Below are positions 1 through 10,800 of a DNA stretch of 64,000 nucleotides, piece after piece (position 1 is the stretch's first letter; every line of letters starts with the position of its first letter). The translations under genes and the position numbers were made by a program. The notes below the pieces were generated by a model. It searched no databases. It was not told the DNA's origin and saw only the letters and a program-made list of their open reading frames with translations. This DNA comes from Akkermansia biwaensis (lineage in GTDB: Bacteria > Verrucomicrobiota > Verrucomicrobiia > Verrucomicrobiales > Akkermansiaceae): NCBI RefSeq assembly GCF_026072915.1, contig NZ_AP025943.1:992001-1056000 (forward strand). The letters run 5' to 3'.

Positions 1-14
1 ACCATTCTCCGCCA

Positions 15-1334
15 ATGAAAAACGCATCCACCATCACCGCTTTCATCATCAGCTTCCTGGTCGTGGGCAGCCTGGCCCTGGTCTTCCTGTTCATGAATCG
101 CCAGGAGGAAGAACCCGGACATACTTCCCCAGCGGCAACTACGGAAGAGCCGGCGCGCCAGACCGTGACGCCCCAGCCTACCGTGGACCCGCTCACCAGG
201 GACGACATTGAAAAGCAGACTTCCACCCCGGAAACGCTGGTCAACCTCAGCTCTCCTCAGACGCTGGCGCAGGCCATTGCCAAAGTAATCCAGGACAGGG
301 ACCTGAACACGCTAAAGGCTCTGGAAGTGCAGCAGGCCGTTACGGAGGCCCAGAGCCGGACCATCCGGGAACTCATGGAGGCGCGCCACGTGCGCCTGTC
401 CTCCCCCGGCATCACCAGCATCGGTGCCAACAACCAGGGCACCAATCCCACCGCCAGATATACGCTCAACTTCAGCAGTGGCGCGCGCGGCTACCTGGAC
501 ATGAAGCGCAACGACAAACAGCAGTGGACGCTGGACACCCTCACCCTCCCCAGCAAGCAGGACCTGGCCAAGGACAAGGCGGCCCCCATGGTCATGAACG
601 ACCCGATGGGCATCGTCAGCTCCTTCATGGATGCCGTGGCCAAGGCGGATTTCCGCGGGGCCCGGAAATTCGTGGACGGCTCCAAAGTGCAGGACGCCAC
701 CGTGGCGGGCCTGTGCATCCTGTTTGAAGAAGGCACCTTCCGCCTGCGGGACGATGCCCCCATCAAAACCGCGTATGAGGCGGACACCAACGCGGGGTTC
801 TTCGTGCATCTGCAGGACGCCCAGGGCCGGAAAGCCGGCAACGTGGGCTTGACCGTAGCGAAAACGGACGGCCAATGGCTTATTGCGGAAGCCTCCTTGG
901 ACAGCATGCTGGAAGCCTACACCAAGCGGCAGGGCGCCGGGGACGATTTCTTCATCCCCATCGTGAAAAACCCGCAGGGCGGAGATTCCCTGGCCCTGTT
1001 CTTCGGGTTCAATGAAGACGCGCTCTCCAAGCGTTCCGCACGCCAGCTCCAGATTGTGGCGGAAGCCATCAAGATGGACGGCGGCAAAAAGCTGGAAATC
1101 AGCGGCCATACGGATGACGTGGGCAGCGAACGCTACAACCAGGGGCTTTCCGAACGCCGGGCCGCCGCCGTGAAGGCGCAGCTCATTGAATTCGGGGTGC
1201 CGGCGGAGCGGATCGTCACCAGGGGATTCGGCAAATCCCAGCCGCGCCGCACTTATTCCACCAACGCGAACGACGAGGAACGCGACGAGGCCCGCAAGGA
1301 AAACCGCCGCGCAGAAATGTATCTGGACTTTTAA
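15..1334 (+). CDS. Envelope protein with NTF2-like region and C-terminal OmpA domain
   Basis: 439 aa. A single hydrophobic segment near residues 8-27 (TAFIISFLVVGSLALVFLF) should anchor the protein in the inner membrane, followed by a Pro/Thr-rich linker. Residues about 195-300 (DPMGIVSSFMDAVAKADF onward) resemble an NTF2/DUF4878-type fold. Residues about 320-439 form an OmpA/MotB-like domain with ISGHTDDVG and LSERRAAAVK, which carry the Asp and Arg that bind diaminopimelate in this family. The inferred role is anchoring the envelope to peptidoglycan. There is no beta-barrel, so it is not a classical OmpA porin. The ATG at 15 directly precedes the hydrophobic segment and fits an export signal or anchor. 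Confidence 0.85.
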   Translation: MKNASTITAFIISFLVVGSLALVFLFMNRQEEEPGHTSPAATTEEPARQTVTPQPTVDPLTRDDIEKQTSTPETLVNLSSPQTLAQAIAKVIQDRDLNTLKALEVQQAVTEAQSRTIRELMEARHVRLSSPGITSIGANNQGTNPTARYTLNFSSGARGYLDMKRNDKQQWTLDTLTLPSKQDLAKDKAAPMVMNDPMGIVSSFMDAVAKADFRGARKFVDGSKVQDATVAGLCILFEEGTFRLRDDAPIKTAYEADTNAGFFVHLQDAQGRKAGNVGLTVAKTDGQWLIAEASLDSMLEAYTKRQGAGDDFFIPIVKNPQGGDSLALFFGFNEDALSKRSARQLQIVAEAIKMDGGKKLEISGHTDDVGSERYNQGLSERRAAAVKAQLIEFGVPAERIVTRGFGKSQPRRTYSTNANDEERDEARKENRRAEMYLDF

Positions 1335-1414
1335 AGAGGCGGCCGGAGAATGGAGGGTATAGCCTTTCAAAAATTCCCCGCCGCTACCATCCGACTGCCA
1401 GCCGCAGAAACTAC

Positions 1415-3424
<2,010 letters not shown>

Positions 3425-3436
3425 TCCGGACGGCCC

Positions 3437-6106
3437 TCATTCCTTCTCTGCCAAACGCTCTTCCACCTCTTGCAGGAATTGGCCGCTCATCCCGGCATTG
3501 CGGACAAGCTGGCGGATTTCCTCCGCATCCTCCGGCCCTTTGCCATATCCGTAACGGATATGTGAAAAAAAGTCCGTACGCACTCTGTCCCGGATCACAT
3601 CAAGCTCCAGTTCCATGCGCCGCAAGGGAGGCAGCTCGTCATTCCATCGGCCCCCCCATTGGGAAACGGGCTTTCTCTGCATATCCACCAGTTCCTGCGG
3701 ACGAAAGCGGGAGGCCACCCTCAGCAGGCTCAAATAAGTTTCCGTCTTTCTCCGCCGGTCAACAGGAAGTTCCTTCCCGAGTTCCCAATCACGCGTGATA
3801 TCATCCAGGCTGACACAGGCGGTGTGTAAATCGCCCATCTGCCCCTCTTTTTCAAATGCTACAAGTTTTTCATGAAAAAGCTCTTCCTTCTTATCCAGCC
3901 TTTGTTGAAACAGAGCGGCTATGGCTGTTTCCAAAGGGCTCCCTTCAGAACGTTCCAGGATATATCTCCACGCTAAAAATCCTTCCTGATTATCCGCGAT
4001 GGAGGTGCTTACAGCTTCCATCACAGCCGCCTGGAAAGACGAGCCAAAACCCTCCTTCCCGGAATTCCCGCTCTTGTGCATGGCTTTCAACAAAGAAAAT
4101 TGGAGACCCAGCTTTTCCACAAGACACCCATAAGGAGAGCTGCAGTATATTTTCTGATGTTCCGCCCATTCGTCAATGGCGGCTGCTATCCGTTCCGGAC
4201 TGCCCTTTCCCTTTTCTCTTAATTGATCAAGATCTTCATGCAAATTGCGGCCGTCAAACCGATGTTTGAAATACATCAGGAATTCGGGTTCCGCGCCCAT
4301 TCCTTCCGCAAGCTTCAAAAATTTCTGCTGTGTTTCCCTGGATTTTTCATACTCCGATTCCACCTTGTAGCTCAGATCTGAAAATATTTCCGCGTGCAGA
4401 CCGTACAGCAATTCCTGGGCGTCTTCGTCATACTCTTCCTTCCGACCCTCCTCCGGTATTTTAAATACCAAATTCACCTCCTCCCGCCTTTCATGGGAAG
4501 GATCCAGGCGTTTTTCCAAAATGAAAAGCAGGCGCAGCCAGGAGGCTGTTTTGAAATCCAGTATTCCCGGGATATTCTTATGCCGCTGATAATCATGATG
4601 CAGTAAAGACTCAATCAACCGGTCTGCCTTTTCCAAACCTTCCCTGGAAAAATTCTCGTCCAGAAGCAGAAGGCTGTCCTCAATCCTTTTCTTTTCCATC
4701 TCCAGAATACGCTGGCATTCATCATGAATGTACGAGGCGCGGGGCTTCAATCCATAGGCAGCCAGCCACCATCTGGCCTCCTGCAAATAGAAACGGGAAT
4801 CGCCGCACGTGCACCTGATGTTCTCCATCATTTTTTCTTCCAGATCCCGCCTTATCCGTTCGCCGTCCGGCCACGACGTTTCCGTGGCGACGATGTGATT
4901 AAGCCGCAGCCAGCGTTTCAACTGGAAAAAGGTGGATGACTCATTTCCCCACAATACTTTCCGGCATTGTTGAAACGCTTCGATCAAAGCGTCCGCGGCC
5001 TGCATGTCCTTCCTGTCTTTCGTTTGTGAAAACCGGTCAATCGCTTCATTAATATCCTTGCGTGCGCAGACATCCCGCAGATTGTCCCTGAAATCGTCAT
5101 TCATCCCCAACATTTCCGCCGTGTGCAACAAGGCCCGTCTGGATGCCTGGTCCATGAACTCGACAGATTCAATCCGCGTAAAAACGTTCCAATAGGCATC
5201 CGTCAGTTTATCCTGCATCTTTTTCTTCAGGTCCGCTCCACGGCTTTTCCTGATATTTTCCCGGCTGGCAATCAGATACTGCCTGCGGGATTCCGGCTCC
5301 TGGAGACTGTCCGGAGCCTGACCGGAAAACGCCATGCCGTCCTTCCCCACAGGAGGTGGCGGATCAATGTTGCTGAACGCGACATCTTCCTCCAAAAAAA
5401 GGGGATCCCGGGCATATTCCAGAAAATGCATGTATTGCAGGCAGCTTATCATTTCCCGCAGCTTTTCTTCCGGCGCAGGCTTGTCCAGGCAATTGAAGTC
5501 TTTGTCCGGCATCCAGTTCACATCCGTCTGCGTCCAATTCTGGAGAAAGGTGAAAAATTCCTTCTCCACTCCTTCCGCAAGGGCCAAAAGCTCCTCTCGT
5601 TCTTCCAGGGATGGCTTGCCGGAATACGCGGAGCGGATATAGTCCATGACGGCCACCCTGGTCTGAAAACGAAGCACCCGGAGTCCGGACTGGATATAAT
5701 CGTAAAGATAGGCGCTTCCCACCTTGGCGGGAACAGGACGCGGGGCTTTTTCGGGCGCCTTTTCTTCCCCTTTTCCCGTCAGAATACGGTACCTTCCCGG
5801 AAGGTAGCTGGCATCCACGGACTCTGTGATCATCCGGAAAAGGCGGAAGTAGGTCTGAAGCTTGTACCTCCGGATTTCCGGCGCCGCATTCCCCTGCCCG
5901 TCACGGTCGTCCAGACCTTCCAGCTCCTCCAGCACCTTGTCCAGATGACCGGGCACCATCGACCGGTCAAACAGGCTCATATTTTCCTCGATGGCCTGTG
6001 TGGTCCGTACATGCGCCGCACATTCCCTCCCCATGCAGGCATTTTTAATTGAACACACCAAAAGAGAGCCCGTAAAAAATGCCATCAATACGCATATAAT
6101 TTTCAT
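3437..6106 (-). CDS. Large secreted or membrane-anchored protein of unknown function
   Basis: 889 aa from the ATG at 6106; a TTG two codons upstream is less likely. The N-terminus MKIICVLMAFFTGSLLVCS is a hydrophobic export signal. The cysteine in LLVC is not preceded by Gly, Ala or Ser, so it is a poor lipobox. The rest is predominantly charged and helical, rich in Glu, Lys, Leu and Arg (for example LEEREELLALAEGVEKEFF), with no catalytic motif I recognise. Composition is close to its neighbours, so there is no sign of recent transfer. The long intergenic region behind its start (6107-6377) is shared with the divergent autotransporter gene. Function unknown. Confidence 0.75.
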   Translation of the reverse strand: MKIICVLMAFFTGSLLVCSIKNACMGRECAAHVRTTQAIEENMSLFDRSMVPGHLDKVLEELEGLDDRDGQGNAAPEIRRYKLQTYFRLFRMITESVDASYLPGRYRILTGKGEEKAPEKAPRPVPAKVGSAYLYDYIQSGLRVLRFQTRVAVMDYIRSAYSGKPSLEEREELLALAEGVEKEFFTFLQNWTQTDVNWMPDKDFNCLDKPAPEEKLREMISCLQYMHFLEYARDPLFLEEDVAFSNIDPPPPVGKDGMAFSGQAPDSLQEPESRRQYLIASRENIRKSRGADLKKKMQDKLTDAYWNVFTRIESVEFMDQASRRALLHTAEMLGMNDDFRDNLRDVCARKDINEAIDRFSQTKDRKDMQAADALIEAFQQCRKVLWGNESSTFFQLKRWLRLNHIVATETSWPDGERIRRDLEEKMMENIRCTCGDSRFYLQEARWWLAAYGLKPRASYIHDECQRILEMEKKRIEDSLLLLDENFSREGLEKADRLIESLLHHDYQRHKNIPGILDFKTASWLRLLFILEKRLDPSHERREEVNLVFKIPEEGRKEEYDEDAQELLYGLHAEIFSDLSYKVESEYEKSRETQQKFLKLAEGMGAEPEFLMYFKHRFDGRNLHEDLDQLREKGKGSPERIAAAIDEWAEHQKIYCSSPYGCLVEKLGLQFSLLKAMHKSGNSGKEGFGSSFQAAVMEAVSTSIADNQEGFLAWRYILERSEGSPLETAIAALFQQRLDKKEELFHEKLVAFEKEGQMGDLHTACVSLDDITRDWELGKELPVDRRRKTETYLSLLRVASRFRPQELVDMQRKPVSQWGGRWNDELPPLRRMELELDVIRDRVRTDFFSHIRYGYGKGPEDAEEIRQLVRNAGMSGQFLQEVEERLAEKE

Positions 6107-6377
6107 AATCAATAGTATAGTTGTTTTGTAAAGAAATCTTCATCTGTTACGGGTTAAAACGAATTTCTTTCCGGAGCCATCATGAAAACATCGTCATGAA
6201 TGACACATGGTAAATATAAATGCAATCATTTCATTGTTAAATATTTTAAATACCCGTTCCAACAAAACCCTCCTTGTCATCCTGCTGAACATGTGCCCGC
6301 AGGGATCATCTAAAATGCTGGACGCCGTGATTGTCACGAATGCGTAACCACCTAATCATTAAACAAATAAAAAAAGC
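6107..6377. promoter_or_regulatory. Divergent AT-rich intergenic region upstream of the autotransporter
   Basis: 271 bp of AT-rich DNA between two divergent genes, so it should hold promoters for both. A weak sigma70-like pair can be drawn on the plus strand: TTGTCA at 6331-6336 and TAATCA at 6353-6358 (16-bp spacing), 20 bp before the autotransporter ATG. The -10 match is poor. No open reading frame or repeat is seen. Confidence 0.3.
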
Positions 6378-9300
6378 ATGAAATTAAGACTCCCACAGAT
6401 GTTGCTGGCAGCCGTCATCGCCTGCCTCGGCAGCTTCTCAGTTGCCACCGCGGCTGACTACACTGCAAACAGCGCCGATTCGCTGGTGACAGCCTGGAAC
6501 CAGGCTGCCGCTTCCAATGAAGCGTCAACCATCACCATCACCGTTCCCTCTGGTTCAGACAGTATTACGCTGACCCCGGAACAGAAGGCCCAGCTGGCGG
6601 CCATCTCGGGTACGGGAAGCATCACCGTCCAGATGACCGATGCAAGCGGAAAACTGGTCAATTTCAATTACGACCTAGTCAACGAACAAGTCAAATTCAA
6701 CAATATCACGCTGAGCGAACCTACGGGCAGCAGCAATGACATCGTTGTCACCAACGCCTCGAACACCACCATTGACGGCCGGAACATTTCCATCGTGGGA
6801 TCTGACGACCCCAAGGCCTCCAAGGTTTTCGGCACGGCCATCACTTCCACGAATGGCCAGGTGAACGTCGGTGACAACGTCGTCATTGACCAGACCGTCA
6901 CCGTAAACGGCGTAGCCACCACGACGCAGGATCCGGCAACCCCTCCTGCGGGCCAGGCCTATACGCGCACGACCACTTCCTCTTTCAAGGATTCCAATGA
7001 AATAGCCGTACAACTTGGTGACAATGTGTCCCTGCAGGGCGCCGTCACGGCAACCGGACAAATCACCGGCGACCCGGATTCCAAGGTTACGCTGAACGGA
7101 GACGTGACCTCCAATGCGGGGATCGGTTCCGTAACGACGGAAGGATTCGACGCTTCCAATACCCAGACGAGCAAAACCGTCACGCAATCCATGGACAACA
7201 GCGTTTCCGGCGGCATCGCGCTTGGTGAAACGACTGCGGGAGCCATCACGATCAAAGCCAACGGCGGCGACATCTCCCTGGGAGACAACACCGTGCTGGA
7301 CGGCACCACCGTTCAGGCAGATTCTGTGGACCTGACCAAGACCGTTTACAACAATACGGACAGTGTCTGGGGTACCGTAGAAGGCACTCCCGAAGTGCTG
7401 GACACTATTGAAGGCAACATTGCCCTTGGTCAGAATACTACAGTTAAGGGAAATGCCACCCTGACGGCTGACGACGACATCGCCATCGGGGAAAACAGCC
7501 TGATCGCCGGCAATTCAGCCGCTGACGGCATTGTGACGGCAGGAGGGCAAATCTCCATCGGCAACGGTACGCAGGTGCTGAACAACACCGCAACTGACGC
7601 CGACAAGGCCGCGATCAACCTGGCGGACGACCAAACACTGTACATCGGTTCCAACACCGTTCTTTCCGGCAATACGGCCAATGGCGTGAGCGGTTCCGTT
7701 TATGCGGGCGTGAACACCCAGATCAACGTATTCACGGACGCCGGCGCCTACACCTACATCAGTGACGGCATCGCCACCGCAGCCCCCGCGGCATCCACCG
7801 CAGACGCAGCCACACGGGCCGCCGACCAGGCCGCCGTGATGACGAAGACCGGAGCCGGCACCCTGGTGTACGGTGGCACGGGCGACACGGACACTTTCGG
7901 TGGCACCTACCAGCAGCTTGAAGGCAACCTGATCATCGGGAACGCCACCTTCGGCACGCCGGACGCCACCACCGGAAAAGTTGCAGCCCCTGAATCCATC
8001 AACTCCGCCGTCATGGGCACGGACACCACGGTGTACGACATCCGGACCGGCAGCGTCACCGTGACCCAGGACTCCACGATGAAGGGCGCCTCCGCCACCT
8101 TCAGCGGCGATTCGACACTGCTTCTGGCAGACGGCTCCACTCTGGACTTCGGCACCCCGGCCACCTTCACGGACGATTCCCGCGTGGGCATCCAGGTTTC
8201 CGACTCCGACGGCAATTCCGTTCCGATCTCCCAGCTGAAAAAGGGTACGGAAAGCGTGACGGTAACGCTGAACGGCACGGATATTTCCGGCCGTCTGCTG
8301 AACGGCCTGTTCCTGACCACCACCATGGCTCCCGGAACGGTTGAAGGCACCACCACCATCACCCAGGATATGAGAGGCATTGACGGCGTCATGTCCGGCT
8401 TCAACGGCAACGTTTACACCACGGCCGTCGGCCTGGAAAACAACCGTCTGAACGCGGCCGCAGGTTCTCCCGCCGCCGAGTTCTACGAAGAACTGTTCCG
8501 GGCGACAAATGCCGACCAGGCTGCCCACATGATTCAGTCCGTGAGCGGTGAAAACATCGTGAACTTCACCTGGGCTGCAAGCCGCACCCTGAGAAGCTTC
8601 GCCGATCTGGGCCGCATCCAGTCCGCCGCTTCCATGGCGCGCCAGACGGAAGACACCATTGAAGTAGTGGACGCCAAGGGTTCTCCGATCGCCCGCAAGA
8701 CGATCGCCAGGGGCAACGGCAATATCTGGGTAGGCGGCATGGGCATCTGGGACGACCAGGACGCCCGCGGAGGAGTTTCCGGTTACAAGTACAATGCCGG
8801 CGGCTATGCCGTAGGTATCGACTACAAGGCCGCACAGGGTTCCCTGATCGGTATCGCAGCCGGCCAGAGCTTCGGCGACATCAAGGATAAGTCGAACTTC
8901 GGTTCCGACTATGACGTCGATTCCTTCCTGGCCATGATCTACGGACGCATGCATCCCTTCAGGGAAAGCAAGTTCACCCTGGACGGCTACGGCGCCTACG
9001 GACGTTCCAAGTTCAAGGGCAATTCCTACATCATGGGTTCCGACCTCAACGGCAACGTCAATTCCGACACCTTCAGCGGCGGCCTGTACGCCACGTGGAC
9101 GGAACGCTTCGCCCTCGGCAAGGCCTACGTGACGCCCTACACCGGGATTGAATTTATGACTTCCGAACTCAAGGGATTCTCCGAAAGCGGCCCCTACGGA
9201 CGCACCTTCGACCACGCCCGGGCTCAGAACTGGACCATTCCGGCCGGCATCACCATCGCCCGCGCCTATCAGACGGACGGCGGCACCACTATCACCCCGG

Positions 9301-9539
9301 CCCTGACGGTAGCCGTGGCCCAGGATGTAAGCCGCATGAATCCCAAATCCAATGTCTCCGGGCCTCTGGGCGCATGGAACGTACGCGGCGTCAACATGGG
9401 CCGCACCGCATTCCGCCTGAACGCCGGCATCGACGTACTCTTCTCCAGCAACTGGGGAGCACGTATTTGCTATCAGTTCGAGACCCGCAACAAGCTGACC
9501 GCCCACGGCATCAACGGCGCCATCAGCTACACTTTCTAA
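6378..9539 (+). CDS. Autotransporter (type Va) with beta-helix-like passenger and C-terminal barrel
   Basis: 1053 aa. The signal peptide is MKLRLPQMLLAAVIACLGSF...ATA, with cleavage near residue 25 (ATA-ADYT). The passenger, about 30-760, is rich in Asn, Thr, Gly and Asp with repeated short strands (DNVVIDQTVTVNG, GDNVSLQGAVTATGQ, GENSLIAGNS), as expected for a surface beta-helix. From about residue 780 (NIWVGGMGIWDDQ) to the end lies an autotransporter barrel with alternating aromatic strands, ending in AISYTF, the terminal Phe being the usual BAM recognition residue. It should be secreted through its own barrel and displayed on the outer membrane. I see no protease or lipase triad in the passenger. 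A strong intrinsic terminator follows at 9584. Confidence 0.93.
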   Translation: MKLRLPQMLLAAVIACLGSFSVATAADYTANSADSLVTAWNQAAASNEASTITITVPSGSDSITLTPEQKAQLAAISGTGSITVQMTDASGKLVNFNYDLVNEQVKFNNITLSEPTGSSNDIVVTNASNTTIDGRNISIVGSDDPKASKVFGTAITSTNGQVNVGDNVVIDQTVTVNGVATTTQDPATPPAGQAYTRTTTSSFKDSNEIAVQLGDNVSLQGAVTATGQITGDPDSKVTLNGDVTSNAGIGSVTTEGFDASNTQTSKTVTQSMDNSVSGGIALGETTAGAITIKANGGDISLGDNTVLDGTTVQADSVDLTKTVYNNTDSVWGTVEGTPEVLDTIEGNIALGQNTTVKGNATLTADDDIAIGENSLIAGNSAADGIVTAGGQISIGNGTQVLNNTATDADKAAINLADDQTLYIGSNTVLSGNTANGVSGSVYAGVNTQINVFTDAGAYTYISDGIATAAPAASTADAATRAADQAAVMTKTGAGTLVYGGTGDTDTFGGTYQQLEGNLIIGNATFGTPDATTGKVAAPESINSAVMGTDTTVYDIRTGSVTVTQDSTMKGASATFSGDSTLLLADGSTLDFGTPATFTDDSRVGIQVSDSDGNSVPISQLKKGTESVTVTLNGTDISGRLLNGLFLTTTMAPGTVEGTTTITQDMRGIDGVMSGFNGNVYTTAVGLENNRLNAAAGSPAAEFYEELFRATNADQAAHMIQSVSGENIVNFTWAASRTLRSFADLGRIQSAASMARQTEDTIEVVDAKGSPIARKTIARGNGNIWVGGMGIWDDQDARGGVSGYKYNAGGYAVGIDYKAAQGSLIGIAAGQSFGDIKDKSNFGSDYDVDSFLAMIYGRMHPFRESKFTLDGYGAYGRSKFKGNSYIMGSDLNGNVNSDTFSGGLYATWTERFALGKAYVTPYTGIEFMTSELKGFSESGPYGRTFDHARAQNWTIPAGITIARAYQTDGGTTITPALTVAVAQDVSRMNPKSNVSGPLGAWNVRGVNMGRTAFRLNAGIDVLFSSNWGARICYQFETRNKLTAHGINGAISYTF

Positions 9540-9583
9540 GTACGACGGCGTTTCAACGCATGCTTTTACTTGGTTATGGTAGG

Positions 9584-9615
9584 CCCTTTCCCGCCTTGTG
9601 CGGGAAAGGGTTTTT
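9584..9615 (+). terminator. Intrinsic terminator of the autotransporter gene
   Basis: Perfect 11-bp stem CCCTTTCCCGC (9584-9594) and GCGGGAAAGGG (9600-9610) with a 5-nt loop, followed by TTTTT, 44 bp after the stop codon. It should insulate the downstream PEP-CTERM gene from autotransporter transcription. Confidence 0.9.
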
Positions 9616-9688
9616 CCATTCCCGCGCAGCCACTTTTTCATGTTCCTGCTCCTTGTATGTTTCCAAGAAGATAAAATATTGTTTCCTG

Positions 9689-9862
9689 CGGATTCTCAAT
9701 CCGGCGTCAATTCAAATATTTTTTAAAGAACCCCTTAAAAGAAATCATTCCTGCTTTTAAAAAGAAAGGAAGGAAGTTTTTAATAAGCTTCTTTTAATTT
9801 ATAACATGCTTCAAATAAATGTTTAACAATTAACTTAACTATAAAGCCGGATTGAGAATCCG
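9689..9862. promoter_or_regulatory. Candidate invertible promoter segment bounded by 17-bp inverted repeats
   Basis: The arm CGGATTCTCAATCCGGC (9689-9705) is repeated exactly in inverse orientation at 9846-9862. The 140 bp between are very AT-rich, unlike the coding DNA around, and TATAAA (9840-9845), a possible -10 box, abuts the right arm 50 bp before the ATG of the PEP-CTERM gene. Each arm is itself a dyad (CGGATT, three-base asymmetric centre CTC/GAG, AATCCG), as expected of a recombinase crossover site. The repeats and AT content are seen; DNA inversion is inferred. A pair of operator sites for a dimeric regulator is the main alternative. No recombinase gene lies in this window. Confidence 0.5.
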
Positions 9863-9894
9863 TTACATCCGCCTCGTTGAACTATTTATTGGAA

Positions 9895-10638
9895 ATGAAA
9901 TTATCTGCATTTTGTGTTTTCTGCTGCATGCTGGGCGGTATCTCCCAGGCAGCCACCTATATCTGGAGCGGAGCGGCCAACAACGGGATTTACGGGGATT
10001 CCGGCAACTGGACGGTAAACGGTTCCCCGAACGGCTATTATCCCCAGCACAGCGCCAATGACGATGCCGTCATCGGGCAGAATGCGGGCACCATTACCTG
10101 GTCAAACAGCGAGGCTTTTTTCGGAGACACCAACACCATCCAGATCGGTTCCGGAAGCACATTGGTCTGCAGTCCGGCCAAGGGGGATCTCAATGTCAAC
10201 TCCATCACCCTGGAAGGCAATGCCCATCTGGTTTTTGAATCAACGAACGCTTTTGGGTTGGGCCGCGACTTTACTCTCAACTTCGGAACGTTTACCGCCT
10301 CGGAACACGGTTCGTGGACCGCTACTGACATCGCCAATTTATGGGTCAATCACCACTCCGTCCATTTCACCGGAACGCTGGACATGAACAGCCTGACCGG
10401 AAGCGGTACCATTGAGCTGGCCAGCATTAAATCCGACCAGTGGGACGGTCCCCTGACACTGGATCTGAGCGGCCTGAACATTGCCAGCACCTCTCAGGTA
10501 CAGGCAAACGTCACGCAGGTCACTGAAAACGGCGTTACCAAGGTAATTATCAATTATGAAACCGTCCCTGAACCCGCCACTTTTTCCCTGGGCATTCTGG
10601 GGTTGGGAGGCTTGCTCTTGAGACGCAGAAGAAAATAA
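9895..10638 (+). CDS. PEP-CTERM sorting domain protein
   Basis: 247 aa from ATG 9895; an in-frame TTG at 9877 would put hydrophilic residues before the signal peptide and is less likely. The N-terminus MKLSAFCVFCCMLGGISQA is a Sec signal peptide with cleavage near SQA-ATY. The mature part begins TYIWSGAANNGIYGDSGNW, typical of extracellular autotransporter-like beta-strand repeats. The C-terminus VPEPATFSLGILGLGGLLL plus RRRRK is a textbook PEP-CTERM signal: PEP motif, membrane helix and basic tail processed by an exosortase. It is likely secreted and surface-attached. It lies 33 bp after the right inverted-repeat arm, so it is the gene that would be switched if that segment inverts. Confidence 0.88.
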   Translation: MKLSAFCVFCCMLGGISQAATYIWSGAANNGIYGDSGNWTVNGSPNGYYPQHSANDDAVIGQNAGTITWSNSEAFFGDTNTIQIGSGSTLVCSPAKGDLNVNSITLEGNAHLVFESTNAFGLGRDFTLNFGTFTASEHGSWTATDIANLWVNHHSVHFTGTLDMNSLTGSGTIELASIKSDQWDGPLTLDLSGLNIASTSQVQANVTQVTENGVTKVIINYETVPEPATFSLGILGLGGLLLRRRRK

Positions 10639-10666
10639 CCACCGTTTCCCGGCAATCCATTTTGCC

Positions 10667-10696
10667 CGGCTTTTCCCCAGGGAAAGCCGAGCTTTT
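10667..10696 (+). terminator. Intrinsic terminator of the PEP-CTERM gene
   Basis: Hairpin CGGCTTTTCCC (10667-10677) with GGGAAAGCCG (10680-10689), one bulged T and a very short loop, then AGCTTTTAATTTT. It lies 29 bp after the stop. The T-tract is interrupted. Confidence 0.65.
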
Positions 10697-10800
10697 AATT
10701 TTCTCCGCTCCGCGGAAAGACCGTTTACCCTATAAAAAAGGGGACTGCAGGTCCATATGCTTCACGGCCGGAAACGGCGGCACGGCCTGCCGCCTGAACG

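Noticed and set aside
7515-9641. Long minus-strand frame (708 codons) opposite the autotransporter
   Set aside because: Shadow of a GC-rich gene; composition is Gly/His/Val noise and the plus strand carries a clear barrel.
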